Part shown: positions 18,766 to 19,374 of the stretch, in pieces
Position numbering within the stretch: position 1 is the stretch's first letter
Layout: each line of letters opens with the position of its first letter
Program-made: the position numbers and the translations under genes
Assembly (NCBI GenBank): GCA_023135545.1
Contig: JAGLSY010000276.1
Coordinates: forward strand, 1 to 19,374
Length of the DNA stretch: 19,374 nt
Direction: 5' to 3'
From: Thermoplasmata archaeon
Lineage (GTDB): Archaea > Thermoplasmatota > Thermoplasmata > SG8-5 > JAGLSY01
Notes under the pieces: model-generated
What the model saw: only the letters and a program-made list of their open reading frames with translations
The model's database searches: none
Told to the model about the DNA's origin: nothing

Positions 18766-19374
18766 TTACTTCCGTTTGTGCCTGACGCGAACCGCCTCAC
18801 CCTTCTTGCTCTCAACCATCTCGCAGGCGCTCATCTTCGCTGTGCCAGTCGCCACAAGCCCCTTCTCCCCCACAATGCAAACCTCGTCGCCCACGCGAAT
18901 TCGCGGGTCGGCATCCTCCACGCCCACCGCAAAAAGATTACCCACCAGGTCGAACTCATGCATCTTCACCCAATAGAGTTCTCTATCTGCCATGAGTTTC
19001 CCTAATTCTAGCGTGGGAGTTAGAAAGCCGCTGGCCTCCGAAACCATTGCCAATTGATGGCTGCCCTTTTTGATTCTCAGAATAGGGTACCTGCCCCTGA
19101 CATTGCACCCCTGGAAAAGGTCGGTGGCATCCTCGCCCCACTGGAACCTGGCAATGCTTATCATTTCATCGATGGTGCGCTTCTTCCAGTCCGGCCTTTT
19201 ATCGCCTGCCCCGATTCTGGAAAGCACCTCCTGCAGGTTGACAAGGGACTGTGCATCTGTCGGGCGTTCGTCAACCGTGAATTCCGCATCCAGGCCCTCG
19301 AAAAGCTCCGGCTCCATGTGAACTATGACATGTTCATATTTATTGATAGCCAGATAATCCTTGAGAAGTAAATC
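18766..19374 (-). CDS. arcS: Archaeosine synthase-like protein, C-terminal part with PUA domain (5'-truncated at the window edge)
   Basis: The minus-strand frame stays open to the right edge (DLLLKDYLAINKYEHVIVHM precedes the ATG at 19317), so that ATG is internal and about 202 C-terminal residues are visible. The stretch ARFQWGEDATDLFQGCNVRG, then YPILRIKKG, matches the region before the PUA domain in archaeosine synthase and archaeal tRNA-guanine transglycosylase. The last 75 residues form a PUA domain: LFAVGVEDADPRIRVGDEV, then GLVATGTAKMSACEM and GEAVRVRHKRK. ArcS and TgtA make archaeosine at tRNA position 15; the KYEHVIVHMEP segment favours ArcS, but TgtA cannot be excluded without the N-terminus. 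There is no sign of frame damage near the adjacent MNT-HEPN module. Confidence 0.65.
   Translation of the reverse strand, partial: DLLLKDYLAINKYEHVIVHMEPELFEGLDAEFTVDERPTDAQSLVNLQEVLSRIGAGDKRPDWKKRTIDEMISIARFQWGEDATDLFQGCNVRGRYPILRIKKGSHQLAMVSEASGFLTPTLELGKLMADRELYWVKMHEFDLVGNLFAVGVEDADPRIRVGDEVCIVGEKGLVATGTAKMSACEMVESKKGEAVRVRHKRK

Overview
The window most likely comes from a euryarchaeal archaeon, probably Thermoplasmatota-like. Four things point there. The right edge carries the C-terminal half of an archaeosine-synthase-type PUA protein, a family found in archaea. The left edge holds a protein with tandem Lrp/AsnC ligand-binding domains. The giant surface protein ends in one membrane helix plus two winged helix-turn-helix domains, an arrangement I associate with Thermoplasmata. 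Promoters look archaeal (TATA boxes, one apparently leaderless gene), alongside many good Shine-Dalgarno sites. The genus-level assignment is inference.

Layout. (1) 1-570: 3' end of an Lrp-like ligand-binding protein. (2) 715-8226: a compact + strand operon of aconitase, both subunits of ATP-citrate lyase (ATP-grasp subunit, then the citryl-CoA lyase subunit) and monomeric NADP-isocitrate dehydrogenase, closed by a clear stem-loop/T-tract terminator. Together these interconvert 2-oxoglutarate, isocitrate and citrate, and cleave citrate to acetyl-CoA and oxaloacetate: the citrate-splitting arm of a reductive TCA cycle, or an acetyl-CoA supply route. (3) 8295-8495: a regulatory leader with a 20-bp operator-like direct repeat around a TATA box, then a possible three-way-junction RNA ending at the ribosome binding site. 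(4) 8496-16652: one 2718-residue exported protein with three beta-helix modules, two beta-propellers, five PKD domains, a membrane anchor and two cytoplasmic winged helices. It reads as a huge one-component surface sensor/adhesin-regulator. (5) 16708-17598: an EamA-type ten-helix permease.

The strand then switches. (6) 17645-18760: a HEPN/nucleotidyltransferase (MNT) pair, probably toxin-antitoxin, bracketed by two inverted copies of a roughly 60-bp element, each containing a pair of TTCTGT-N9/10-ACAGAA palindromes (one of the four is imperfect). (7) 18766-19374: the archaeosine-synthase-like C-terminal fragment, open at the right edge.

The strongest candidates for something new are the palindrome-bracketed MNT-HEPN cassette, the giant ectodomain-winged-helix protein with its structured leader, and the ATP-citrate lyase operon in an apparent archaeon.
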